Assembly: GCF_002846395.1 (NCBI RefSeq) | Contig: NZ_PJMU01000001.1 | Location: 1,054,001 to 1,118,000, forward strand | Direction: 5' to 3' | Source: Pontibacter ramchanderi | GTDB taxonomy: Bacteria; Bacteroidota; Bacteroidia; Cytophagales; Hymenobacteraceae | DNA length: 64,000 nt | Shown here: positions 34,584 through 42,473 of the stretch, in pieces | Layout of the letters: every line of letters starts with the position of its first letter | Position numbering within the stretch: the stretch's first letter is position 1 | Notes under the pieces: generated by a model | Told to the model about the DNA's origin: nothing | Databases searched by the model: none | What the model saw: the letters and a program-made list of their open reading frames with translations, nothing else | Program-made: the position numbers and the translations under genes

Positions 34584-35717
34584 ATGAATCCACTGCATGA
34601 TCCGGAAAGGATCAACTCCTATTTTATCCAGCAGATAAAAGACTATGCCATTTTCGCGATGGACACCGGGGGTATTATTGCTACCTGGAACCAGGGCGTA
34701 GAGCAACTGAAGGGGTATAAGGAAGAAGAATTTGTTGGCGAGTTTTATGGCATGCTCTTCCCGGAGGAGTACCAGCAGGCGGGCAAACCTGAGTTAGAAA
34801 TGAAATCTGCCCTGGAAAATGGCGTATACGAAGCGAAAGACTGGCGCAGGCGAAAAGACGGTTCTTTGTTCTGGGCCACCGTTAAACTAACCCCTATTTT
34901 TGCCGATGGCAAACACATTGGATTCACGAAGATAACCGGCGACCTAACCGAGCAGAAAGCGCTGCAGGATAAACTCGCCGAACGCCAGCAAAGCGCCCTC
35001 GAGCACAAGAATACCGAGCTGCAGCGCATCAATCTCGACCTGGACACCTTCGTGTACACGGCCTCCCATGACCTGCGGTCTCCGATCATGAATATTGAGG
35101 GACTGATGGAGATACTGAAAAAGGAACTGGTAGCGGTTAACGCGCTGAACAACGAGATTGAGGAGATCGTGCAGCATGTGGTGGATTCCGTTAATCGGTT
35201 TAAACGAACGATTGCCGACCTGACCGAGATCAGCAGGATGCAGAAAGGGTTCAGCGAAAGTGCTTCGGAAGAAGTGATCAACATCAAGGAAGTGTACGAC
35301 GAGATCATGGCGGACCTGAATAGACCCCCCAAGCTGAAAGACTGCTTTATCCATACCGACCTGCAGGTATACCAGCTGAAGTTTTCGCGCAAGAACTTCA
35401 GGAGCATCTTATACAACCTGATCAGCAATGCCATCAAGTTTCAGTCGCCGGACCGTGACTGCCTCATCACCTTAAGCACTCGCCTGGAGGGTTCGTCTGT
35501 GCTGGTGAGCATCAAAGACAATGGCCTGGGTGTCAACAGTCGTCAGCAACAGCAGCTGTTCACCATGTTCAAGCGGTTTCACGACCACGTGGAAGGCACC
35601 GGCATCGGGCTCTACATGGTCAAGCGCATTGTGGAGAATGCCGGCGGCAAAATAGAAGTGGAAAGCGAAGAGGATATCGGCACTGAGTTCAGGCTCTATT
35701 TTCCGGCAGCGGTATAA
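34584..35717 (+). CDS. PAS-domain sensor histidine kinase (single PAS)
   Basis: A 377-residue soluble kinase. One PAS domain (about 10-125) begins DYAIFAMDTGGIIATWNQGVEQLKGY and ends in the PAC pattern ITGDLTEQKA, like each of the repeated PAS units of the kinase at 12 kb. Phospho-acceptor His162 lies in YTASHDLRSPIMNIE; the ATPase domain has NLISNAIKFQ, DNGLGVN and GTGIGLYMVKRIVENAGG. No receiver domain or nearby response regulator is seen. It sits 61 bases after the hydrolase gene on the same strand. It is convergent with a small membrane gene. Confidence 0.92.
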   Translation: MNPLHDPERINSYFIQQIKDYAIFAMDTGGIIATWNQGVEQLKGYKEEEFVGEFYGMLFPEEYQQAGKPELEMKSALENGVYEAKDWRRRKDGSLFWATVKLTPIFADGKHIGFTKITGDLTEQKALQDKLAERQQSALEHKNTELQRINLDLDTFVYTASHDLRSPIMNIEGLMEILKKELVAVNALNNEIEEIVQHVVDSVNRFKRTIADLTEISRMQKGFSESASEEVINIKEVYDEIMADLNRPPKLKDCFIHTDLQVYQLKFSRKNFRSILYNLISNAIKFQSPDRDCLITLSTRLEGSSVLVSIKDNGLGVNSRQQQQLFTMFKRFHDHVEGTGIGLYMVKRIVENAGGKIEVESEEDIGTEFRLYFPAAV

Positions 35718-35732
35718 GGCTCTGGGTATAAG

Positions 35733-36206
35733 CTAATAAGCCAGCAAGCGTCCGCAGGCAATTACCAGCACCCACACCACAATGGAGCAAAGCGCCACCG
35801 CTTTCGCAGCCCGGGGCGTGTTGCCTTGTTGCCATTCCGGCGCTGCAGCAAAGATGTACCGGTGAAATACCCCAGCATTTATTCCGCCCACTACCAGCCC
35901 GATGATCTTGATATGAAAAAAGGAATCAGCAGACAGGGCCACCGCATTAGTACTGAACAGCAGTATACCGGAAGGTATGATCAGGTATAGCCCTCTTCTG
36001 GACCAGGGCAGTAAATGACGGGCCAGCTCTGGCACAGACAGGTTTTTGGAGAAGCCCAGCAGGCGCAGATCGAACAGGAGAGCGCCGCCAACCAGCAACA
36101 CAATCCCCAGGATGTGCACGATCTCCAGGGCCGGGTATAGCCAGGTGGATTGCCGGATAGCGCTGGCCAGCGCGGATTCTTCCAGTCCCCGTAGCATTCC
36201 CGCCAA
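35733..36206 (-). CDS. Four-helix membrane protein, DUF6644-like
   Basis: A 157-residue inner-membrane protein with four predicted helices (about 25-45, 68-88, 95-112, 133-152). The N-terminal SALASAIRQSTWLYPALEIVHILG and LLFDLRLLGFSKNL are the family-like block I associate with DUF6644. It is 14 bases downstream of a DUF6152-like gene, and these two small families often occur together. No function is known; the conserved His in EIVHILG and others could bind heme, which is speculation. Confidence 0.72.
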   Translation of the reverse strand: MAGMLRGLEESALASAIRQSTWLYPALEIVHILGIVLLVGGALLFDLRLLGFSKNLSVPELARHLLPWSRRGLYLIIPSGILLFSTNAVALSADSFFHIKIIGLVVGGINAGVFHRYIFAAAPEWQQGNTPRAAKAVALCSIVVWVLVIACGRLLAY

Positions 36207-36220
36207 GGTATAGGACGCCG

Positions 36221-36574
36221 CTAGCGAAGTTCGATCTTCTTATCTCCTACATAAATCCGCTCAGCCCGCATTTCATCCTTCACCTCTTTATGCGGATAGC
36301 CCACCACCCGCACCGAGTCGCCGGCCTGCAGCATGCCCTTGCTCAGGCCACGGGAGTTCATTCGGCTAGGCGGTGCCAGCACCACCGTCCAGATCTTGTC
36401 CTCGTGCTGTAGCTTTAACATCCCATGCGGGTTTTCATACGTGATTTCCTCCACCAGGCCGGTATAGTCCAGCGTTTTGGTCTGGTCGTAGTTTGCCCAG
36501 CCATGGTGCAGCGTGGAGAGCGCCACAGAGAAGGGCAGTAATAGAATCAGAAGTAGTTTGGCAGGCAGCATCAT
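36221..36574 (-). CDS. DUF6152-like exported small protein
   Basis: A 117-residue protein with an N-terminal signal peptide (residues about 5-20, ending near STLHHGW) and a small beta-rich domain: VEEITYENPHGMLKLQHEDKIWTVVLAPPSRM, GDSVRVVGYPHKEVKDEM. The pattern HGW, NPH and the OB-like ending are typical of DUF6152. It is first of a two-gene unit with the DUF6644-like gene (14-base gap). The HH pair near residue 22 and NPH could bind a metal, as an inference. Confidence 0.72.
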   Translation of the reverse strand: MMLPAKLLLILLLPFSVALSTLHHGWANYDQTKTLDYTGLVEEITYENPHGMLKLQHEDKIWTVVLAPPSRMNSRGLSKGMLQAGDSVRVVGYPHKEVKDEMRAERIYVGDKKIELR

Positions 36575-36737
36575 AGGTATAAATTTAATAGTGATACCTA
36601 GTTAAAAACGGAGAAAACCGGAAAAGGTGCAGGTATGGGCTGGGGCTTATAACACCTCTGATCTTACCCTGTGGCACCTTCTGTAAAATACATCGGATTA
36701 ACACAGTGATAATGGATTAAACTGCGTACCTTAGGAT

Positions 36738-36914
36738 ATGTTAGAAAACACATTCCCCATCGGATCTGAAGTGTTCGCAAAAGTGAATCCGGATCTAAAG
36801 TTAACGATCAGACAATACCTGAAGCGCATTTACTACTGCACCGTCAATGGTAATCCTTCGCAGCGGGACCTGGTATACTTCGAGCGTGAGCTGATGCCCA
36901 TACCGGTAAAATAA
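36738..36914 (+). CDS. Conserved small protein, 58 residues
   Basis: An ORF MLENTFPIGSEVFAKVNP to LMPIPVK, too short for most gene finders. The patterns KVNPDLKLTIRQYLKRIYYC and DLVYFERELM resemble a small protein that I recall from many Bacteroidota genomes, though I cannot verify it here. No signal or membrane segment. It is followed within 5 bases by a strong terminator, and the codon use fits, so it is probably real. Function is unknown. Confidence 0.7.
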   Translation: MLENTFPIGSEVFAKVNPDLKLTIRQYLKRIYYCTVNGNPSQRDLVYFERELMPIPVK

Positions 36915-36918
36915 AAAT

Positions 36919-36947
36919 AAAGCCCCTGCTTTCGGCAGGGGCTTTTT
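36919..36947 (+). terminator. Terminator after the 58-residue gene
   Basis: GCCCCTGC pairs with GCAGGGGC around a four-base loop TTTC, flanked by AAA on the left and TTTTT on the right. Bidirectional arrangement could also serve the minus-strand lipoprotein gene that ends at 36975. Confidence 0.92.
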
Positions 36948-36974
36948 AATTTACTGGCTTTATGGATGCTGCTG

Positions 36975-37592
36975 TTACTTGATGCTGTAAGTCATAAGTG
37001 GAATGTTTCCAAACTCACCGATGTCTGTCAGAATCAGCCCCACGCCTTTGGCCCAGAAGTAGTTCGTCTCGATGCCCGAATCTATTTCCATCCCCATGAA
37101 GGTAATAGAAGTCTTGGCCTGCACATGGATCACATTTTTATAAGTCTTCCCTTCCACCGTTTTGGTCATGCCTTTGGCAATGATGGTAAACGTCATCTTG
37201 GTATCGATGCCATTCATCACATTGGTCTGGTACCAGGGCTTGCCTTCGGGCGTCTCTTCTTTCAGGAACATTAAGGCTATGTTCCCGATAGTCGGGTCCA
37301 TTCCAACGCCGGTATACACACCTTTCTCTTTCAACAGGTAAGACTTCCTGAGTTCATTTCCGTCCTTTGTTTCAAACTCTGAATAGGTTTTTCCGTCGAT
37401 GACCTTGGTATTGCCCGTGGCGGTCAGGGTGTAAGGATTAGTGCCTCCATAACTCCAGGTAGAGCCCTTTGTGCTAGGAAAATAATCAAGCTCGGCTTCT
37501 GTTGCAGGTGAAGCATCATCGTCTTTATTGCCGCACGAAACCAGGATACCCAACAGCAGGCACCACATCATCACAAATCTAAGTTTGTTCAT
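36975..37592 (-). CDS. Hypothetical lipoprotein, 205 residues
   Basis: A secreted lipoprotein: leader with LGILVSC lipobox (Cys20), a Gly/Asn/Asp-rich spacer (GNKDDDASPATE), then a beta-rich domain beginning LDYFPSTKGSTWSYGGTNPY, a common opening in Bacteroidota surface lipoproteins. I recognise no enzymatic motif. It is monocistronic, between two terminators. Its role could be ligand binding at the cell surface, which is a guess from the beta-rich, lipoprotein make-up. Confidence 0.75.
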   Translation of the reverse strand: MNKLRFVMMWCLLLGILVSCGNKDDDASPATEAELDYFPSTKGSTWSYGGTNPYTLTATGNTKVIDGKTYSEFETKDGNELRKSYLLKEKGVYTGVGMDPTIGNIALMFLKEETPEGKPWYQTNVMNGIDTKMTFTIIAKGMTKTVEGKTYKNVIHVQAKTSITFMGMEIDSGIETNYFWAKGVGLILTDIGEFGNIPLMTYSIK

Positions 37593-37707
37593 AGGTATAT
37601 AGTTATTTTACTATGCAAGATAGGGAAATAAAATTGCTGTGGAAATGGAATGTTATTTAGTTTCTGTTCCCACAACAGGCAAACACTCTCCCACAATCGC
37701 CACCAAA

Positions 37708-37739
37708 AAAAGGTCCGGACTTTACAGCCCGGACCTTTT
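37708..37739. terminator. Bidirectional terminator between lipoprotein and penicillin acylase genes
   Basis: AAAAGGTCCGG (37708-37718) pairs exactly with CCGGACCTTTT (37729-37739). Read on the minus strand it closes the penicillin acylase gene 24 bases past its stop. Confidence 0.92.
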
Positions 37740-37762
37740 CAATTCACATCATTTTATACCTG

Positions 37763-39970
37763 CTATTTGCTCTGCTTCTGCCCCGGCTTATACCTTGCCT
37801 TGGCTCGCTTCTCCACATCTTCGCGGTAGTAGGCCACATCCTTAAACTTAACATCAGCGTAGCGCTGGGCCTGGTCGTTGAAATGCGGTGACTTGGGATC
37901 GCCGCTTTGTCCGCCGGCCAGGATGGTCTTGGCTTTCAATTTGTCGCCGAACTCCACCACGGCCACAAAGCTGTTGCCGGAAGTACCGTACAGGCGCTTG
38001 GTGTCGTAACGGTTAGCGCCGTAAGAGGCCAGTGCGCCCCAGTTGCCCGACGCCATACCCACAGGTATACTCGGTGCCGCATCATTGAACGGCTGCTTGA
38101 TGTCGCCGGTCAGACGCTGGAAGCGGTTGATCTCCCCCCAGGGCGTATTCCACTTGCCGAAGTCCTGCTCCAGTTCAGCGATGGTCTTGCTGAAAATCTC
38201 CAGTCGCTCGGCTGCAGGGGCTGTGTTGGCGTAATAGTCGAAGCGCTCCATGATATGACCTTTCGGTGCAGAGCCATCGCGCAGCAAGTTGGTGGCATAG
38301 AAGTGTGCCAGCGACATCGCTACTGATTCCTTCGACACGGCATAATCCCAATTGCGCATCACCTCTATGGCTGCTTTCAGTTTCGGGTCGATTGGCTTTT
38401 GCGCATCATAGGCTTTCACGAGTCCCGGGATCAATACCTCGAAGCCGGGCAGGTAAGGGTCATAGGCCAGTTCAATCAGTTTGTCGAGCGTCAGGTTCTC
38501 AGCTTTCTCCAGCAGGCGAATGGCATGTACGCCCCGGAAGTTTTCTGGTGAGGGGGCCATGTACACGGGGTAGTCTTCTTTTTTGGGACTGTATTCGGCG
38601 GCAGCCGTAAAGGGCGTGGAGTTGCAGTTCTGGATCCAGCCGTTTGGAGGGTTCACAAGGCGGATGGTCTCGTCTAAGGTATGCAGGCCGTTCCAGTCGG
38701 TTTTGGGGTTACTGCCGTCCACGGGCTTGGAGTAGTCGAACGAGGTATCGCGCTTCGGGAAAAAATTACCATGGTAGTAGGCGATGTTACCGTTGGCGTC
38801 GGCGTACACAGTGGCGTTGGAGGAGTTGGTGCGCATCTCCATCATCTCGTTGAACTCTTTCAGGTTGCTTTTCTTGGTGCGGGTATAGGACTGGATCAGC
38901 GCTTCCACCGGCTTCCACATCAGGGCCGTGGCCACCCATTTGTCGCCGTTTTGGTGCGTGATCGGTCCGTGGTGGGTACGGTAGGTCGTAAAGGTCTTCT
39001 TTTTCAGCGCATCGCCGTCTTTGTAAGCCAGGGTCACTTCCTGCGTTTCCACAGGCCGCAGCTCTTCGCCATACCGGTAAAACAGCTTGCCATCCTCCTT
39101 CACAATGGTTTCCTCAAACTCATCGATCACGTCGGCATAGGCGGAGGTGTGCATCCAGCCGGTCTTTTCGTTGAAACCCTGGTAAATGAAGAACTGCCCC
39201 CAGGTCACGGCGCCGTAGGCGTTCAGTCCCTCTTCGCTTACGGCATGCACCTCGCCCCTGAAAAAGAACGAGGTATGCGGATTGATCAGCAGCATGGCAT
39301 TGCCGGAGGCTGTGCGCTTGCCCGAAATGGCAAAGCCGTTAGAGCCCTTTGGTTCCTCAAGCAGGCCAGGTTGCTGCATGCCGTGTCCTTGCTTATGGAA
39401 GCCCATCGACCGGTCTTGCTCATAAAATGCCTTGATGCCTTTGGTGGAAACGCTTTCGATGTCGCCCCCAATCGAGCCCTCGCTGAAGTACATCGGCATC
39501 CAGGGCTCGAAGCGGGTGAGTAGCTTCGGCTTTACCTCCGGGTGGGTATGCAGGTAATAGTTGATGCCATCGGCAAAGGCCTGGCACAGCTGCTTCAGCC
39601 ACGCCGGACTACGCTCATACTCCGCCTTGGCTTCCGCCTCGGTCATGTACAGTCTGGCCCGCAGGTCGCTGTAGAGTTGCTCCTCCCCTTCCACCTCGGC
39701 CAGGCGACCTGTAGCCCACAGGTAGTTGCGCTCCACGCGGTTGAAATCGTCTTCGCACTGGGCGTAGAGCAAGCCAAAAACTGCGTCAGCATCTGTTTTG
39801 CCGTAGATGTGCGGTACGCCAAAATCATCGCGCAGGAGGGTGACACGCGCTGCCTGCTCTTTCCAGCGAGCCACTTCACTGGCAGAATCCGTTTTGCTGT
39901 TACCAGCGCAGGAGGATAAGTAGATGAACAAAAACAGCAGGAGCAACTGCGGCCTGAAAAAGTATTTCAT
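37763..39970 (-). CDS. Penicillin acylase family Ntn-hydrolase, lipoprotein
   Basis: A 735-residue exported enzyme with lipobox LSSC (Cys21). The alpha-part has DDFGVPHIYGKTDADAVFGLLYAQCEDDF; the nucleophile is the first residue after autocleavage, Ser210 in KGSNGFAIS, followed by HTSFFF, the oxyanion and beta-part. The family cleaves amide bonds, including penicillins and acyl-homoserine lactones; which substrate is used here cannot be told. Full length, with the Ser, Asn and His motifs expected in place. It is monocistronic with its own terminator. Confidence 0.94.
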   Translation of the reverse strand: MKYFFRPQLLLLFLFIYLSSCAGNSKTDSASEVARWKEQAARVTLLRDDFGVPHIYGKTDADAVFGLLYAQCEDDFNRVERNYLWATGRLAEVEGEEQLYSDLRARLYMTEAEAKAEYERSPAWLKQLCQAFADGINYYLHTHPEVKPKLLTRFEPWMPMYFSEGSIGGDIESVSTKGIKAFYEQDRSMGFHKQGHGMQQPGLLEEPKGSNGFAISGKRTASGNAMLLINPHTSFFFRGEVHAVSEEGLNAYGAVTWGQFFIYQGFNEKTGWMHTSAYADVIDEFEETIVKEDGKLFYRYGEELRPVETQEVTLAYKDGDALKKKTFTTYRTHHGPITHQNGDKWVATALMWKPVEALIQSYTRTKKSNLKEFNEMMEMRTNSSNATVYADANGNIAYYHGNFFPKRDTSFDYSKPVDGSNPKTDWNGLHTLDETIRLVNPPNGWIQNCNSTPFTAAAEYSPKKEDYPVYMAPSPENFRGVHAIRLLEKAENLTLDKLIELAYDPYLPGFEVLIPGLVKAYDAQKPIDPKLKAAIEVMRNWDYAVSKESVAMSLAHFYATNLLRDGSAPKGHIMERFDYYANTAPAAERLEIFSKTIAELEQDFGKWNTPWGEINRFQRLTGDIKQPFNDAAPSIPVGMASGNWGALASYGANRYDTKRLYGTSGNSFVAVVEFGDKLKAKTILAGGQSGDPKSPHFNDQAQRYADVKFKDVAYYREDVEKRAKARYKPGQKQSK

Positions 39971-40214
39971 GGTTTTAAGGTAGAAAAGCTGAAAATCGAT
40001 CTTCCAATTTAAGCATTATTCTGAAAACCGCAGGATATTAACCCTACCTGGCCTTTCGAAGCAGTTGGCAGGCTACTGTTGGCGTTTGGCAAGCTTATAC
40101 CCGGGTATGGTTGCAAACATAAGCGGCGCAGACCGTACATATATACTTCCTGAAAAAAGAGCTCTGGCCTGAATGCAAGAGCATGGCACGAAACGAATAC
40201 AAATAAGACAAGCT

Positions 40215-41165
40215 ATGGCAAAACAAATGAAAGCAGCAGTATACGAAGGGTTTGGTGGCGCTGAGAAAATACAAATTACAACAGTGAATGTGCCCGAAGT
40301 GAAAGAGGGCGAGGTGCTGGTCCGTATCAGAGCGGCCGGGGTCAACCCGGTGGACGCGGCTGTCCGGGAAGGCTACCTCAAGGATTACCTGCCATACCAG
40401 TTTCCGATCATTCCGGGTTGGGATATGGCAGGCGTGGTAGAGGAAACGGGTTTCAGCGCTCGGCGGTTTGAGCTAGGGGACGAGGTATACGCCTATGCCC
40501 GCCGCCCGGTGGTGCAGCACGGTACCTTTGCTGAGTACATCGTCATACCCGAAAGCTACCTGGCCAAAAAACCGCAAAACCTGTCTTTTGAAGAAGCAGC
40601 AGGCATTCCGTTGGTCGGGCTTACGGCCTACCAGTCTTTGTTCGACGCCGGCAAACTGCAGGAAAACCAGACTGTGCTGATACTGGGCGGATCCGGGGGT
40701 GTGGGGAGCCTGGGGATACAACTGGCCAAAGCCCGAGGCGCCACGGTGATCGGGGTGGCGAGCGAAAAAAACCAGGATTTCATGAAAGAGCTTGGTGCTG
40801 ACTTCACGGTAGACTATAAAAGCCAGGATATAGGCGCAGCAGCCAAAGCGATTGCTCCGGACGGCGTGGACCTGATCTTTGACTGTGCCGGCGGCGATAC
40901 CCTGCAGCAGAGCCTGGCGGCCCTGAGGCCAGGTGGCAAGCTGGTCTCTATCCTGCACCATGGCGAGGGTCTTGCCCCTTCCATCGACTTTAAATACGTG
41001 TTTGTGGAGCCAAATGCCAGCCAACTGGACAGGCTGCGGGAGTACGCCGAGTCAGGCCAACTGCAGGTGCACGTGAGCAAGACCTATAGCCTGGCGGAAA
41101 CGGCCGAGGCCCTGAGCCAGATCCAGTCGCAGCACACGCGCGGCAAAACCGTGATCGTACCCTGA
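40215..41165 (+). CDS. NADP-dependent quinone-oxidoreductase-like MDR dehydrogenase
   Basis: A 316-residue zinc-free medium-chain dehydrogenase. GroES-like N-terminal half (about 15-115) has EVLVRIRAAGVNPVDAAVREG and GWDMAGVVEETG; the nucleotide-binding half holds LILGGSGGVGSLGIQLAKARGA (about 145-166). No zinc-binding Cys set is present, so it is of the quinone oxidoreductase type using NADPH. I chose the ATG at 40215; an upstream ATG at 40173 would add 14 residues without similarity. It is convergent with the 90-residue gene 25 bases away. Confidence 0.9.
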   Translation: MAKQMKAAVYEGFGGAEKIQITTVNVPEVKEGEVLVRIRAAGVNPVDAAVREGYLKDYLPYQFPIIPGWDMAGVVEETGFSARRFELGDEVYAYARRPVVQHGTFAEYIVIPESYLAKKPQNLSFEEAAGIPLVGLTAYQSLFDAGKLQENQTVLILGGSGGVGSLGIQLAKARGATVIGVASEKNQDFMKELGADFTVDYKSQDIGAAAKAIAPDGVDLIFDCAGGDTLQQSLAALRPGGKLVSILHHGEGLAPSIDFKYVFVEPNASQLDRLREYAESGQLQVHVSKTYSLAETAEALSQIQSQHTRGKTVIVP

Positions 41166-41190
41166 GACACCCCTTTTCGCTTGGGCTGTG

Positions 41191-41463
41191 TCAGCGGATA
41201 TCGCACTGAAAGAAACTCTCGTCATACCCTGGCGCGGGCTTATCGTCGATCCGCACAAGGCGGTCGAGTCGGATCTCCTCGCCGGTGGTCAGCACCAGGT
41301 ATTCTGCCCCATCCCGGTGCATAAGTTCCTTCAGGGTAGCGTGCAGAGTCAGGAACTCGCCGATATCGGAGTAGAACTGCAGCCGGACGGCGGCTCGTTT
41401 GGATACCAGCGAAGTCAGCAGCGCATGGTAAGCCTGGTCGATAGGTTGATAAGAGGAGGCCAT
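41191..41463 (-). CDS. Small Rof/Rho-antiterminator-like protein
   Basis: A 90-residue protein. The start YQPIDQAYHALLTSLVSKR and the end GAEYLVLTTGEEIRLDRLVRID resemble the Rof family of small Rho-binding proteins, which has a Sm-like beta-barrel (YxPIxCxxYDxLE, then EFLxLxxGxEIRLD). The characteristic cysteine after PI is here absent, so I keep the assignment tentative. A role as RNA or Rho ligand is a family-based inference. It is a single gene upstream of a strong terminator-like inverted repeat. Confidence 0.55.
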   Translation of the reverse strand: MASSYQPIDQAYHALLTSLVSKRAAVRLQFYSDIGEFLTLHATLKELMHRDGAEYLVLTTGEEIRLDRLVRIDDKPAPGYDESFFQCDIR

Positions 41464-41496
41464 TGGGAGAATAATTTAACAGCAGACAAGGTATAA

Positions 41497-41534
41497 AAAA
41501 ACGCCCGGGGCAGGTATAGGCTCCGGGCGTTTTT
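41497..41534. terminator. Bidirectional terminator near 41.5 kb
   Basis: AAAAACGCCCGG (41497-41508) pairs exactly with CCGGGCGTTTTT (41523-41534); the loop contains a CAGGTATA motif. Read leftward on the minus strand it ends the 41538 gene, four bases past its stop. Confidence 0.93.
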
Positions 41535-41537
41535 GCC

Positions 41538-42155
41538 TTAAGAAGGAATGCTGCGCCGCCAGTTGCTCCATTGCTGGAGTTGGGTCGGGTTCAGCACGGT
41601 TTCAATGTTTTGCAGCAGGGTATGGCGCCGCTCGTGCAGCACCCGCAGGTGGGTTTGTTTCTGCTCATGCTCGTGGAGCTCTGCCGTCAGACGGTCCTGC
41701 AAACCAAGCAGCTTTTCGTCTAGCTGCGCTTTTGTGATCCGGTCTTCTTCATAGGCTTTCAGGTAGGCGTCGCGCTCGGCGTTGGCCCGCATCAGTATTT
41801 GCTGATGGATGATGCTGATGCTGCCCCGCACGGTAACAGTCGCCTGCTGGTGATCGAGCGCATAGTCCCGGATCGTGGCAGCCTGGTTGGTCTGCAGCCC
41901 CAGCATGGGCAGAATGTAGGAAAGCGTATGCCGGTCTTGTTTAGAAGTGGCAACCGTCTGGATGTTGAAGGCCTTGTCGTTACAGCCGTCGCGCAGCTGC
42001 GGTTTTGCCAGCGCTTCCAGATCCTCCAGTAAAAACTCAGATGATGAGAACGTGAGGTCAACCGACGGATCAGTACCGCTTTTGTCTTCGCAGGCAGACA
42101 AGCTCAGGAAGAAAACGAAGGCCAGCAGCCCCCGGATAAGTAAACTTACTCTCAT
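41538..42155 (-). CDS. Hypothetical coiled-coil lipoprotein (CpxP/Spy-like)
   Basis: A 205-residue lipoprotein starting at MRVSLLIRG; lipobox LSLSAC (Cys22). The upstream in-frame ATG at 42194 would add 13 residues before the signal peptide and was rejected. The mature part is helical and rich in Gln, Leu, Glu and Arg (about 120-205), with LNPTQLQQWSNWRR near the end, which resembles the LTxxQ motifs of Spy/CpxP-type periplasmic chaperones. No direct proof; several heptad-like stretches make it likely to be a coiled coil. Confidence 0.7.
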   Translation of the reverse strand: MRVSLLIRGLLAFVFFLSLSACEDKSGTDPSVDLTFSSSEFLLEDLEALAKPQLRDGCNDKAFNIQTVATSKQDRHTLSYILPMLGLQTNQAATIRDYALDHQQATVTVRGSISIIHQQILMRANAERDAYLKAYEEDRITKAQLDEKLLGLQDRLTAELHEHEQKQTHLRVLHERRHTLLQNIETVLNPTQLQQWSNWRRSIPS

Positions 42156-42260
42156 AGCTTTTATATTAATAATCAATACCTTATGTATACGCAACAGGCA
42201 TTAAGAAGAAGATCGCTTCGCTCGGGAAGCGGGTAGGTTCACCATATTTCGCAGCCCTGC

Positions 42261-42461
42261 TCAGAACCCCTCCCTGAACTCCCGCAGGTGCGCATAGCAA
42301 ACCGGACTGCTGTAATCACCCGCTTCGCTTTCTCCTGATTGGCTGCGCAGCCCATTTGCAAGGCCTGCGTGGTAGCGCCGCACTAGTTGCCCGGGCTGCT
42401 GCAGGCGCAGGCAGGGGCTTGTCAGGCGCCGGTTCGGTTGTTTGTCTTGCCTTTGTATCAT
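42261..42461 (-). CDS. Possible small hypothetical protein, 66 residues
   Basis: The ORF runs MIQRQDKQPNRRLTSPCLRL to YAHLREFREGF. It starts 12 bases after the S41 peptidase stop on the same strand, so it could be the last gene of that unit. The end SPVCYAHLREFREGF looks like conserved sequence to me, but I cannot assign a family. No signal peptide. Coding character is weaker than in neighbours, so I keep the call low. Confidence 0.4.
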   Translation of the reverse strand: MIQRQDKQPNRRLTSPCLRLQQPGQLVRRYHAGLANGLRSQSGESEAGDYSSPVCYAHLREFREGF

Positions 42462-42473
42462 CAGCAGATGGGG

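Noticed and set aside
42195-42260. Spacer before the small ORF near 42.2 kb as part of a second gene
   Set aside because: No consistent reading frame with protein-like composition, and no start signal; only the 66-codon ORF at 42261 is plausible.
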